This document shows positions 8,851 to 16,607 of a DNA stretch of 64,000 bases, one piece after another. Each line of letters begins with the position of its first letter. The first letter of the stretch is position 1. Source of the stretch: Lachnospiraceae bacterium (lineage in GTDB: Bacteria > Bacillota > Clostridia > Lachnospirales > Lachnospiraceae). The translations under genes and the position numbers were made by a program. The stretch covers positions 1 through 64,000 of the forward strand of contig SVFN01000008.1 of assembly GCA_015056815.1 (NCBI GenBank), written 5' to 3'. Under the pieces are notes generated by a model. The model saw nothing but the letters and a program-made list of their open reading frames with translations. It made no database searches and had not been told where the DNA came from.

Positions 8851-9663
8851 TTACAGTTCCCAAAGACCTGTGGTTTTCTTCGCCGCCTTTTGCAGGATCA
8901 TCGCCCGCAACTCCACGTTTCCGGACGGGATCAGGTTCAAAAGCCGTTGAATATTTTCGTCTGTCAGCAGCTTTGCTTCTTCCGAAATGGCGATCATCTC
9001 CCGCTGCCATTCTCCTGCCTGTGCCAAAATCTCCAGTGTCTCCGGAATATTCCTAAGCTTCTGAAGATAAAACCGATACCATTCCTCATCGAACAAAATA
9101 TTCCCGGTCCGTTCTTTTAAAAGTCTCTTCCAAATAATCTCTGCTTTGTGACATCGCCTTTTGTGCCGATACTGCATTACCGATTCTTCGCCGCCTTCAT
9201 AGTCTTCTTCACCGCCGGCCAGAAACGGCTGAAAGCCGGCCTCGTCCGGCATGGCCAGATACGCCTTGCATTCCAGATCCCACACAAGCGGGACACTTTG
9301 CCCTCCTGAATGATATGCATCGACAAATAACTGTGGATTCTTAAAATGACAAAGTGCGACGGCATTCAGTTCGCCACTTAACTGCTGTTTGGCCGAAAAG
9401 CCTTCCGGCCGGAAATTTTCCACCTGTTCCGGCTCACCATAAAACCAGGCAGTTCTCAGGCTTTCGCAACCTTGAAAGACTTCCTTTCCAATCCTGCACA
9501 ATGTCGTTGGAAGTGCGATCCATTTCAGATTTTTGCAATAGGCAAATGCCCAGTCTTCTATCTGTTCGGTTCCGTACGGCACGATAAAACCGGTTAGCGT
9601 TCTTTCACCCAGATATTGCTTTTTTTGTATTCTGTTTTTATATTGCTTCTCCATACTCATCAT
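8851..9663 (-). CDS. Cytoplasmic leucine-rich-repeat (LRR_5-type) protein
   Basis: About 271 residues, no signal peptide. The N-terminal third (about 20-75) has BspA-like LRR_5 units: IEDWAFAYCKNLKWIALP, IGKEVFQGCESLRTAWFYG. The rest is unassigned, acidic in the middle and helical at the end. AAGGA lies 5 nt before ATG 9663 (8 nt before a second ATG at 9660); the frame is open to 9693 but the upstream ATG has no site. BspA-like repeats usually occur in secreted proteins, so a short cytoplasmic version is a little unusual. Function unknown. It ends 174 bp before the helicase gene, with that gene's promoter between them. Confidence 0.65.
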   Translation of the reverse strand: MMSMEKQYKNRIQKKQYLGERTLTGFIVPYGTEQIEDWAFAYCKNLKWIALPTTLCRIGKEVFQGCESLRTAWFYGEPEQVENFRPEGFSAKQQLSGELNAVALCHFKNPQLFVDAYHSGGQSVPLVWDLECKAYLAMPDEAGFQPFLAGGEEDYEGGEESVMQYRHKRRCHKAEIIWKRLLKERTGNILFDEEWYRFYLQKLRNIPETLEILAQAGEWQREMIAISEEAKLLTDENIQRLLNLIPSGNVELRAMILQKAAKKTTGLWEL

Positions 9664-9809
9664 CTGATTCCTTTTTTTATCTTTGCCGCCCATTATCCCG
9701 ATCCGGTATTGGCTCTATAATATGACATTTCTGTAAATATTCATAAAATTTTTCCCACTTTTTGGTAACTTTTTATTAACAAAATGTTCACATTTTACCG
9801 CTTATCCTA

Positions 9810-9838
9810 TTGGCAAAAATAGTCTGCTATGCTATACT
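9810..9838 (+). promoter_or_regulatory. Sigma-A promoter of the pilin-like gene
   Basis: TTGGCA, 17 bp, TATACT, with AT-rich sequence upstream. The predicted start near 9845 leaves a leader of about 120 nt before the pilin ATG. In the leader ACAGAC (near 9880) can pair with GTCTGT (near 9905), and GCCT/AGGC arms are followed by TTTTT, so an attenuator-like fold is possible. No known riboswitch consensus was recognised. Confidence 0.65.
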
Positions 9839-9967
9839 ATAAAAAGATAATAGCATTTTTAGTAGCCTGTAAACCGCATACAGACGGTATTTGGAGCATT
9901 TACAGTCTGTTTGGGCCTTTATGAATATACGGATATCTCGGGAGGCGTTTTTACTAAGGAGATTCAT

Positions 9968-10567
9968 ATGATGAAAAAGAAAGGATCAGCATCGGATCAT
10001 CGCGGATTCACGTTAATGGAGTTTGTTATTGTAGTTGCTATCATTGCACTCTTAATCGGCATTATGGCACCGCAGCTTATGAAATACGTGGAAAAGTCAA
10101 GGGCAGCTTCTGACAGACAGGCTCTGGAACAGATTTTCAAATCCTGTTCTTATGAATATCTGACCGGCGATTACACTCCCGGGCAGTTGTCTTCCCGCTA
10201 TTTTAACGGAATTGGAAGCGGTGGTGAATTGCCCGCCAGCGGTGTCCCCATTTTACATATTGATCGAAATGGATACATCAGTCTGAACTATGCCAACAAT
10301 TTTGCCCCGGGCGAGTTTCTGTACGAGTCTCTGGCCGCTTCGGGCATTACGACAGCTTCTTTAAAATCCGGCGGCTCCGTCAGGCTTTTTAAGAGTTCTA
10401 CGATCCGTAAACTTGCCGGCAGCGGAGGGCTGGACATCATGATGCGTTTTGATACCAGACAGGTGCTTTGTATGTGGGTCGGCAGTCCTGCTGCAGCAGA
10501 CGGCTCCCTTTCCGATTCCTGCGTTCCGGACGATGAATATGTCTTCGGTGATTACGAATATCATTGA
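9968..10567 (+). CDS. Type IV pilin-like prepilin
   Basis: A 199-residue class-III-signal protein. After a short basic leader comes RGFTLMEFVIVVAIIALLIG: prepilin peptidase cleavage after Gly, Phe at +1, Glu at +5, then a hydrophobic alpha1 helix. The remainder is an exported, mostly beta pilin head with no named domain. AAGGAG lies 6 nt before ATG 9968. Pilins and pseudopilins build type IV pili or DNA-uptake / secretion filaments, but no pilus ATPase, platform protein or prepilin peptidase is in the window. It is a single plus-strand gene among minus-strand genes, with its own promoter and terminator, so machinery encoded elsewhere must process it. Confidence 0.85.
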   Translation: MMKKKGSASDHRGFTLMEFVIVVAIIALLIGIMAPQLMKYVEKSRAASDRQALEQIFKSCSYEYLTGDYTPGQLSSRYFNGIGSGGELPASGVPILHIDRNGYISLNYANNFAPGEFLYESLAASGITTASLKSGGSVRLFKSSTIRKLAGSGGLDIMMRFDTRQVLCMWVGSPAAADGSLSDSCVPDDEYVFGDYEYH

Positions 10568-10619
10568 TAGCATCTTTAAATGAGCATGTATTTTAACTGC
10601 TGTTAACTTTTCATACAAC

Positions 10620-10656
10620 GCGGATTGTGAAAACCGGTTTTCACAATCCGCCTTTT
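10620..10656 (+). terminator. Strong terminator after the pilin-like gene
   Basis: A near-perfect 16-bp inverted repeat (GCGGATTGTGAAAACC / GGTTTTCACAATCCGC) with no loop to speak of, followed by CTTTTATTT on the plus strand. Confidence 0.85.
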
Positions 10657-10659
10657 ATT

Positions 10660-11133
10660 TCAGATAAATCCTTTTCGTTTCTTCGCTTTCTGAATCAGTT
10701 TCTCCGATTCCTCCATCGCGTCCTTCAGATATTCCTCCTGCCATTCCTTGCCGGCTTTTTCCTCTTTTTTACTTTTTTCCCATGCGGCGCTTCTTGCAGC
10801 TTCGTCTGCATATTTGTCCTCTCCAAAGACATGCGGATGCCTTCGGATCATTTTGTCTGCGACTCTTTTTGCCACATCTTCAAATTGAAAAAGCCCCTCT
10901 TCTTCTGCAAGAACGCTGTGAAAGATTACCTGTAAGAGAAGATCTCCCAATTCTTCCTGCAGATTATCCGCATTCCCGGTATTCTCATAAATATTGATCC
11001 CGCAAACGACCTCTGCCGCCTCCTCGATGCATGCCGCCTTTAAGCTCTCATGAGTCTGCGCGCGGTCCCACGGACATCCTTCTTCAGAACGCAGCTTTTT
11101 CATGATATCGATCAGTCTATCCAGTTCACTCAT
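10660..11133 (-). CDS. mazG: MazG-type nucleoside triphosphate pyrophosphohydrolase
   Basis: A 157-residue single-domain MazG-like enzyme. It hydrolyses (d)NTPs to monophosphate and pyrophosphate, cleaning the nucleotide pool or lowering (p)ppGpp precursors. Seen: GCPWDRAQTHESL, then EEAAEVV and EELGDLLLQV, which give the four metal-binding acidic residues of the all-alpha NTP pyrophosphatase fold. E. coli MazG has two such domains; the one-domain form is common in Firmicutes. AGGG lies 6-7 nt before the ATG. It follows the phosphoesterase gene by 131 bp and may share its transcript. Confidence 0.88.
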   Translation of the reverse strand: MSELDRLIDIMKKLRSEEGCPWDRAQTHESLKAACIEEAAEVVCGINIYENTGNADNLQEELGDLLLQVIFHSVLAEEEGLFQFEDVAKRVADKMIRRHPHVFGEDKYADEAARSAAWEKSKKEEKAGKEWQEEYLKDAMEESEKLIQKAKKRKGFI

Positions 11134-11264
11134 TTTTTCCCTGCCTTAACTGTATTTTCGTTTTCCATCCTGTTCTTTCTTCCCCATCGCAGCAAAGAAC
11201 AAACAATCATTTCCTGACTGCTGTGCAGAACGCTGAATTTCTTCAGGTCCCATGCACTTTCTCC

Positions 11265-11936
11265 CTACAGTCCGATCTTTGCCATGATCTGCTCAGGTGT
11301 CACTCCCGGATGTGTCACATACATCCGTACAAGTTGCCGGGTAAGTTCCGGATCCAGCCTGTGCCTGCTCGCGATCTTATCGGCCGGAATGCCTTTATCC
11401 ACATCCGCACAGACTTTTTTGACTAACATCACCGTCACCCCGCTCAGACCCTTTTCGGGCTGTTCCTTTTTATGCGCTATCCCGATCTTTTCTACCCAAA
11501 TGCCTTCTATTCCCTCTCTTTCATCGTCAGTCGTAAGCACCGCCATCGTGATCGGCTGATGAAACCGGCCCGGCCCGCAGCTTCCCGGATTCAGATACAG
11601 GGTATCTCCTTTTTTCTCACAGAAATAGTTGTGGGTATGTCCAAAGATGATCACATCTGCTTTGATACCCGCCGGAATATCTTTCTTTTTATGTGTCACA
11701 TAATAGTGCTTTTCAAACAGCTCCCAGTTTCCCGCCGGCGGTATGTGTTCTGCCCACTCTTTGTCGTTATTGCCGCGGACCGCATATACGGGCGCATACT
11801 CTGACAGCTCGGACAGTATCTTCGGACTGCTGATATCTCCGCCATGAATGATCGCTTCACAATTTTCAAGCTCCGCCTTTACCTCCGGCCGGAGCAGATC
11901 GTGTGTATCGCTGATCACTCCAATCCTATGAATCAT
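11265..11936 (-). CDS. YfcE/MJ0936-type metallophosphoesterase with C-terminal extension
   Basis: A 223-residue calcineurin-like phosphodiesterase. Seen: GVISDTHD (Asp, His), HGGD, RGNND, and FGHTHN, the ordered dimetal-binding motifs. Members hydrolyse small phosphodiesters; the natural substrate is often unknown. The catalytic domain ends near 160. About 60 extra residues follow (DKGIPADKIASRHRL ... THPGVTPEQIMAKIGL) that look like two short helix-turn-helix units and are not part of the usual YfcE fold. AGGAG lies 9 nt before the ATG, and the GH3 gene ends 15 bp upstream, so the two are very likely in one operon. Confidence 0.85.
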   Translation of the reverse strand: MIHRIGVISDTHDLLRPEVKAELENCEAIIHGGDISSPKILSELSEYAPVYAVRGNNDKEWAEHIPPAGNWELFEKHYYVTHKKKDIPAGIKADVIIFGHTHNYFCEKKGDTLYLNPGSCGPGRFHQPITMAVLTTDDEREGIEGIWVEKIGIAHKKEQPEKGLSGVTVMLVKKVCADVDKGIPADKIASRHRLDPELTRQLVRMYVTHPGVTPEQIMAKIGL

Positions 11937-11951
11937 GCTTTGTCTCTCCTG

Positions 11952-14423
11952 TTAGTCTGCCAAACATTCCTGCATTTTCACCATCGTATCACTGTCCTTT
12001 TCTCTTAGGGCATCGATCAGCCGAAGCATTCTTGATGCATTGACTTCAAGCTGTCTGCGGCTTAAAGATCCTTCCCGCAGTGCCGCAAGCATCTCTTTGA
12101 AGTTTCCGCTGCTTCCCGGCATCACAAGCTCACTGCCTGCCGATGCGATCTTAGATCCGACAGCCACCGGATATTTAGAACTTTTGTCTGTCATTTCCTC
12201 AACGATCCAGTCCGTCATGACTACTCCGTCAAAGCCGAATTCCCGTCGCAGGACATCCTCGATCAGATCTCTTCTCTCGGAAGTATGGACACCGTTTAAC
12301 AGATTATAAGAGGTCATGACCGTCATCGGATGCGCTTCCCTTACACAGATTTCAAAGCTGCGCAGGTATAATTCTCTGAGCGCCCGCTCACTTACCATGC
12401 TGTTATTCTGAAACCGGTTATATTCCTGATTGTTGGCCGCATAGTGTTTGATCGTTACGCCACAGCCTTTGTGGCTCTGTACTCCTTTCGTGAGTGCTGC
12501 CGCAAAGTAACCACTGATCAGCGGATCCTCCGAATAGTATTCAAAGTTCCTGCCGCATCGGATACTCCTGTGCAGATTCAGGGCAGGCGCAAGCCAGAGC
12601 TGTACGCCGAATTCCTCCATCTCGCTTCCCACGATATCTCCGCAGGCCTGCGCCAGCTCCAGATTGAAGCTCTGTGCAATAGCTGTCCCGATCGGGATCG
12701 CCGTTGTAAACTGTTCCCGGATCTTCGCTCCTTTTTTCGGACGTCTTGTCAGCACCTTCATAAGAAAAGACTGATACTTCGGCAGGAATTCCTCCAGTCC
12801 TGCCAAAAGCGAATTTCCGACCGCGAAGGCATATTCCCCTTCTTTCCAATAGCGTTTACTGAGTCTAAGTCCTGCAGGTCCATCCGCCATAACGAGAGCC
12901 TCCACACCTTTATCACGCAGTTTTGAGGTTGTCTCTCCTGCTGCCCCGGCAACTCTGCGCCCTGCATTTCCGATCACACTCCTGATACCGCTTCTTTCGT
13001 CAAACGCGCCGATATTTAAGTACAAAAGCTCCTCATCCGTGAAGTTCTTTACTCTCTTATCGATCTCATCCGCCTGCTTGTAATCAATGCTTTGCACCTC
13101 GCACTCCGCCGCTTTTATCGTGACTGTGAACAGGCTATGCGTATCGATCTCATCCTTTCTCTCTCCGGTCAGACACAAATCCTTAAAGTCCGTTCTGCCG
13201 GACAGATTTCTGACCTTCCTTACCGGAATTTCTTCCTCCACCCGCACGATGCCTGCCGGCTGTACTTCTCTGCTGTTTTTGCCGATATACAGGATATGAT
13301 CTCCCTGCTCTAACAGATAAGACGCCTTTTTCGTGTCATAGATCGTAACATCTTTTAAGTTGATTCTGACGCTAAGCTCCTGTTCTTCACCGGGCGCAAG
13401 CTCTTTGGTTTTTCCCCAGCCCGCGAGTACTCTTACCGGTTTATCCCTGCCTGTTTCCGGATAAGAAAGATAGAACTGGACTACTTCTTTTCCTCGGGAT
13501 TCTCCAGTATTTCTAACGGAAACCTTTGCGCTAAGCATCAGCTTTTCTGCTCTCAGTTCTTTACATTCTACCGCAAACTCTGTATAAGACAGCCCGTATC
13601 CGAACGGAAACAATACTTTTGTCTGCAGACTGTCGCAATAACGATATCCCACATAAACGCCCTCCAGATAGCGGGTATCGTCTCTCCCGCCAAAATCCAG
13701 CGTCTCAGGCTGGTCTTTCCAGGCTGTCCAGGTATCCGTCAGCCTCCCGGAAGGGTAACGTTTCCCCAGGATCAGGTCTGCAAGCATCCTTCCCGTAGCG
13801 GCACCTAACTGCGACAGGAGCAGTATATTTTCCACAGCAAGCACCGGTGTCAGGTCAATGGGTGCTCCCACATTCAGCACCAGCAAAAATTTGGGATATT
13901 TCTTATGGATCGTTAATATGTCCCGCACTTCCGTATCCGACAGGAGAATGTCTCCCTTTTTCGGCTCTCTGTCATTTCCCTCGCCGCAGATACGCGACAG
14001 CACATAGACAGCCGTATCGCCTGCCCCGTCAATCGGGAGTTCATATTCCGGCTGTGGCATAACGGCTCCCATCCCTTCCACGACCGGGGACATATGTCTC
14101 TTTTTGGCCCTTGCCCGGATCTCCTGCACAAAATCCAGATGTGCCTGTTTTACGATCTCATCATAGTCATTGAGCCAGCCGGCTGTCGTGATCTGAAAGC
14201 CTGCCTTTCGCAGACCCTGTTCGGCACTGATGGTAAATCTCGAATATACTTCGCCGGAGCCTGTACCTCCCCGCAGGGTATTACGGGCGCCATTTCCGTA
14301 TAATGCCAGTTTACAGGGACTCTGCAGTGGAAAATCCCCATTGCTCTTTAATAGTACCGTACATTCCGGGAGCATCTTATAAACCCGCTTCAAATGTTTC
14401 TTTTCTCTTTCTGTCATTGCCAT
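11952..14423 (-). CDS. GH3 beta-glucosidase with permuted domain order
   Basis: An 824-residue glycoside hydrolase family 3 enzyme without a signal peptide, so intracellular. The usual order is reversed: the GH3 C-terminal alpha/beta sandwich comes first (about 10-270), then an Fn3-like domain (about 295-400), and the catalytic TIM barrel last (about 470-800). The nucleophile Asp is in FDGVVMTDW near 737; GRNFEYYSEDP and KHYAANNQE are also seen. The same permuted layout is known from Ruminococcus albus and Butyrivibrio beta-glucosidases. It releases glucose or other sugars from imported beta-linked oligosaccharides. AAGGGG lies 6 nt before ATG 14423; an upstream TTG is less likely. It follows the acetyltransferase gene by 19 bp. 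Confidence 0.9.
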   Translation of the reverse strand: MAMTEREKKHLKRVYKMLPECTVLLKSNGDFPLQSPCKLALYGNGARNTLRGGTGSGEVYSRFTISAEQGLRKAGFQITTAGWLNDYDEIVKQAHLDFVQEIRARAKKRHMSPVVEGMGAVMPQPEYELPIDGAGDTAVYVLSRICGEGNDREPKKGDILLSDTEVRDILTIHKKYPKFLLVLNVGAPIDLTPVLAVENILLLSQLGAATGRMLADLILGKRYPSGRLTDTWTAWKDQPETLDFGGRDDTRYLEGVYVGYRYCDSLQTKVLFPFGYGLSYTEFAVECKELRAEKLMLSAKVSVRNTGESRGKEVVQFYLSYPETGRDKPVRVLAGWGKTKELAPGEEQELSVRINLKDVTIYDTKKASYLLEQGDHILYIGKNSREVQPAGIVRVEEEIPVRKVRNLSGRTDFKDLCLTGERKDEIDTHSLFTVTIKAAECEVQSIDYKQADEIDKRVKNFTDEELLYLNIGAFDERSGIRSVIGNAGRRVAGAAGETTSKLRDKGVEALVMADGPAGLRLSKRYWKEGEYAFAVGNSLLAGLEEFLPKYQSFLMKVLTRRPKKGAKIREQFTTAIPIGTAIAQSFNLELAQACGDIVGSEMEEFGVQLWLAPALNLHRSIRCGRNFEYYSEDPLISGYFAAALTKGVQSHKGCGVTIKHYAANNQEYNRFQNNSMVSERALRELYLRSFEICVREAHPMTVMTSYNLLNGVHTSERRDLIEDVLRREFGFDGVVMTDWIVEEMTDKSSKYPVAVGSKIASAGSELVMPGSSGNFKEMLAALREGSLSRRQLEVNASRMLRLIDALREKDSDTMVKMQECLAD

Positions 14424-14442
14424 ACTCAACCCCTTTCCGGAA

Positions 14443-15078
14443 TTACTTATCGTTCTTTAGATACCGTTCCATATTCTCCCAGTCAATCTTCTCGTCCCGG
14501 TAAAAATAAACCCTGTCACGCTCGCTCACTTCGCGGATCACCCTGCAGGGATTACCGACTGCGACACAATTCGCCGGAACGTCTTTTACCACGATACTTC
14601 CCGCTCCGATCACAGCATTGTCTCCGATGGTAACTCCCGGTACGACGACTGCCCCTGCTCCGATCCATACATTATTGCCAATGCGGACTTCTTTATTGTA
14701 CTGAAGACCTTTTGCCCTAAGCTCCGGTAAGATCGGGTGATTGGCAGTCGCGATCACCACGTTGGGGCCAAACATCACTTTGTCTCCCACATAAATATTG
14801 GCATCATCCACCATCGTAAGGTTAAAGTTGGCATAAACCGCTTCCCCGAAAAAAACATGTTTTCCGCCCCAGTTCGCATGAAACGGCGGTTCGATATAGC
14901 AGTGATCGCCACAGCTTCCAAGCATCTTTTTCATCAGTCGCTCACGTTCTTCTATCTGCGACGGGCGTGTCGCGTTAAAATCATACATCACTTCCAGATA
15001 CTGATTCTGAATATCCATGATCTCATTTACGGTTGCGTCATAGATCATACCCTTTTCCATACGTTCTGCTTCTGTCAT
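14443..15078 (-). CDS. LacA/NodL-type sugar O-acetyltransferase
   Basis: A 211-residue left-handed beta-helix (hexapeptide) acetyltransferase of the maltose / galactoside acetyltransferase family. It moves acetyl from acetyl-CoA to a sugar hydroxyl. Seen: N-terminal MAC-type helical region, hexapeptide repeats from about 75 (IYVGDKVMFGPNVVI, IGNNVWIGAGAVVVPG, IGAGSIVV), and ATANHP holding the catalytic His. GGGAGG lies 8 nt before the ATG. It is the first gene of an operon with the GH3 glucosidase and the phosphoesterase, which fits detoxifying acetylation of non-metabolised glycosides. Confidence 0.92.
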   Translation of the reverse strand: MTEAERMEKGMIYDATVNEIMDIQNQYLEVMYDFNATRPSQIEERERLMKKMLGSCGDHCYIEPPFHANWGGKHVFFGEAVYANFNLTMVDDANIYVGDKVMFGPNVVIATANHPILPELRAKGLQYNKEVRIGNNVWIGAGAVVVPGVTIGDNAVIGAGSIVVKDVPANCVAVGNPCRVIREVSERDRVYFYRDEKIDWENMERYLKNDK

Positions 15079-15150
15079 TTATCATTCCTCCCCACTTGTA
15101 GAATTATCCGGCAAAAAAAACAGGCAGCGCCCACACGCGTCTTTTCCTAA

Positions 15151-15179
15151 ATTTTACCGTAATCCCACACGGGTGTCAA
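15151..15179 (-). promoter_or_regulatory. Sigma-A promoter of the acetyltransferase - GH3 operon
   Basis: Minus strand TTGACA, 17 bp, TAAAAT. The ATG at 15078 follows about 65 nt after the predicted start. Confidence 0.7.
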
Positions 15180-15443
15180 AGTAAATTGCGACTCTGCCTA
15201 ATATATAAAAAAGCTATATAAAAAATACTCCCTTTTCGAAAAAGTGTTACTCGCCAAAATTAGATTCGCGTATTTATCTTCAAATATAGCACTCTATCGT
15301 ATCATTCCTACAAATTTGAATTGACTGAACTCTTTAGATCGTAGAATACGAGCAAAAACACAACATTTGCGAGTCTGTTTTCCCCACATATTTGAGCCTA
15401 TTGCAGAAAGCTCAACAAACATACTTGGCAAACTCAAAATGAT

Positions 15444-16325
15444 TTGATCCATTTAACTTTTTGAGCATTTTGGATCAATGCCTTCCGACTCATTGCTTGA
15501 CTCATTTCGCTATTTCCCCATTTCGGGTCAATGCCTTCCGACTCATTACTTGACCCATTTCGCTATTTCCCCATTTCGGATCAATGTCTTCTGCCTAATT
15601 ACTTGACCCATTTCGCTATTTTTCCATTTCGGGTCAATGCCTTCTGACTAATTGCTTGACTCATTTCGCTATTTTTCCATTTCGGGTCAATGCCTTCTGG
15701 CTAATTACTTGACCCATTTCGCTATTTTTCCATTTCGGGTCAACGCCTTCTGACTAATTGCTTGACTCATTTCGCTATTTTCCCATTTCGGGTCAATGCC
15801 TTCTGACTAATTGCTTGACCCATTTCGCTATTTTTCCATTTCGGGTCAATGCCTTCTGACTAATTACTTGACCCATTTCGCTATTTTCCCATTTCGGGTC
15901 AATGCCTTCTGACTAATTGCTTGACTCATTTCGCTATTTTTTCATTTTGGGTCAATGCCTTCTGACTAATTGCTTGACTCATTTCGCTATTTTTTCATTT
16001 TGGGTCAATACCTTCTGACTAATTGCTTGACTCATTTCGCTATTTTTCATTTTGGGTCAATGCCTTCTGACTCATTACTTGACTCATTTCGCTATTTCCC
16101 CATTTCGGGTCAATGCCTTCTGACTAATTACTTGACCCATTTCGCTATTTTTCCATTTTGGGTCAATGCCTTCTGACTAATTACTTGACCCATTTCGCTA
16201 TTTTCCCATTTCGGGTCAATGCCTTCCGACTAATTACTTGATCTATTTGGCTATTTTCCCATTTTGGGTCAATGTCTTCTGCCTAATTACTTGACACATA
16301 TCGCGATTTTCCCATTTTGTATCAC
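15444..16325. repeat. 17-unit tandem array of a 53-bp repeat with internal inverted repeats
   Basis: Units begin at 15444, 15497, 15550 and every 53 bp to 16291; one unit (from 16027) is 52 bp. A unit reads TTGAC, CCATTTCG, CTATTTTT, CCATTTCG again, GGTCAA, then a spacer such as TGCCTTCTGACTAATTGC. TTGACCC and GGGTCAA form an inverted repeat around a 21-nt centre. In the first unit both arms are changed together (TTGATCC with GGATCAA), so pairing is kept. The outermost units are the most degenerate. The period is not a multiple of 3, so it is not coding. It fills the gap between the acetyltransferase promoter and purF. It is not a CRISPR array, since the unit repeats end to end without unique spacers. 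Confidence 0.92.
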
Positions 16326-16500
16326 TTTATATATCTTAATGCTTCTTTATCATTTTTAACTTTCGAGTAAAATTACTGTCGCGTCATCAAAACAAACGCC
16401 CATTTGTTTATTTCATTAACCTGAAAGTTATTTGTTATACACTGTTATCGCTGGCACGCAATCGCACAAGGGAAAGCCCCCACTACTTGATTGTTGTGTT

Positions 16501-16544
16501 GCCCGTCAAATGCATGTTCATACAATGATATGCGCTTGACGGGC
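16501..16544. repeat. Interrupted inverted repeat downstream of purF
   Basis: GCCCGTCAA (16501-16509) and TTGACGGGC (16536-16544) can pair, with GCAT/ATGC pairing inside. It lies just beyond the purF terminator. Role unknown. Confidence 0.5.
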
Positions 16545-16554
16545 TTATCACCCA

Positions 16555-16583
16555 AAAGCAAACGGGAGGATATACCTCCCGTT
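16555..16583 (-). terminator. Terminator of the PurF-like gene
   Basis: Minus strand AACGGGAGG, TATAT loop, CCTCCCGTT, followed by TGCTTTT. Confidence 0.8.
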
Positions 16584-16607
16584 ACTTACTATGAATATGA
16601 TATTGCT

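Noticed and set aside
9845-9967. c-di-GMP riboswitch before the pilin gene
   Set aside because: None of the conserved GEMM-I or GEMM-II segments could be recognised, although pilin genes are a common target.
15970-16176. 68-codon frame within the 53-bp array
   Set aside because: A 53-bp period shifts frame every unit; the frame is open only by chance over a few units.
15444-16325. CRISPR array
   Set aside because: Units are contiguous and similar throughout, with no unique spacers and no cas genes nearby.
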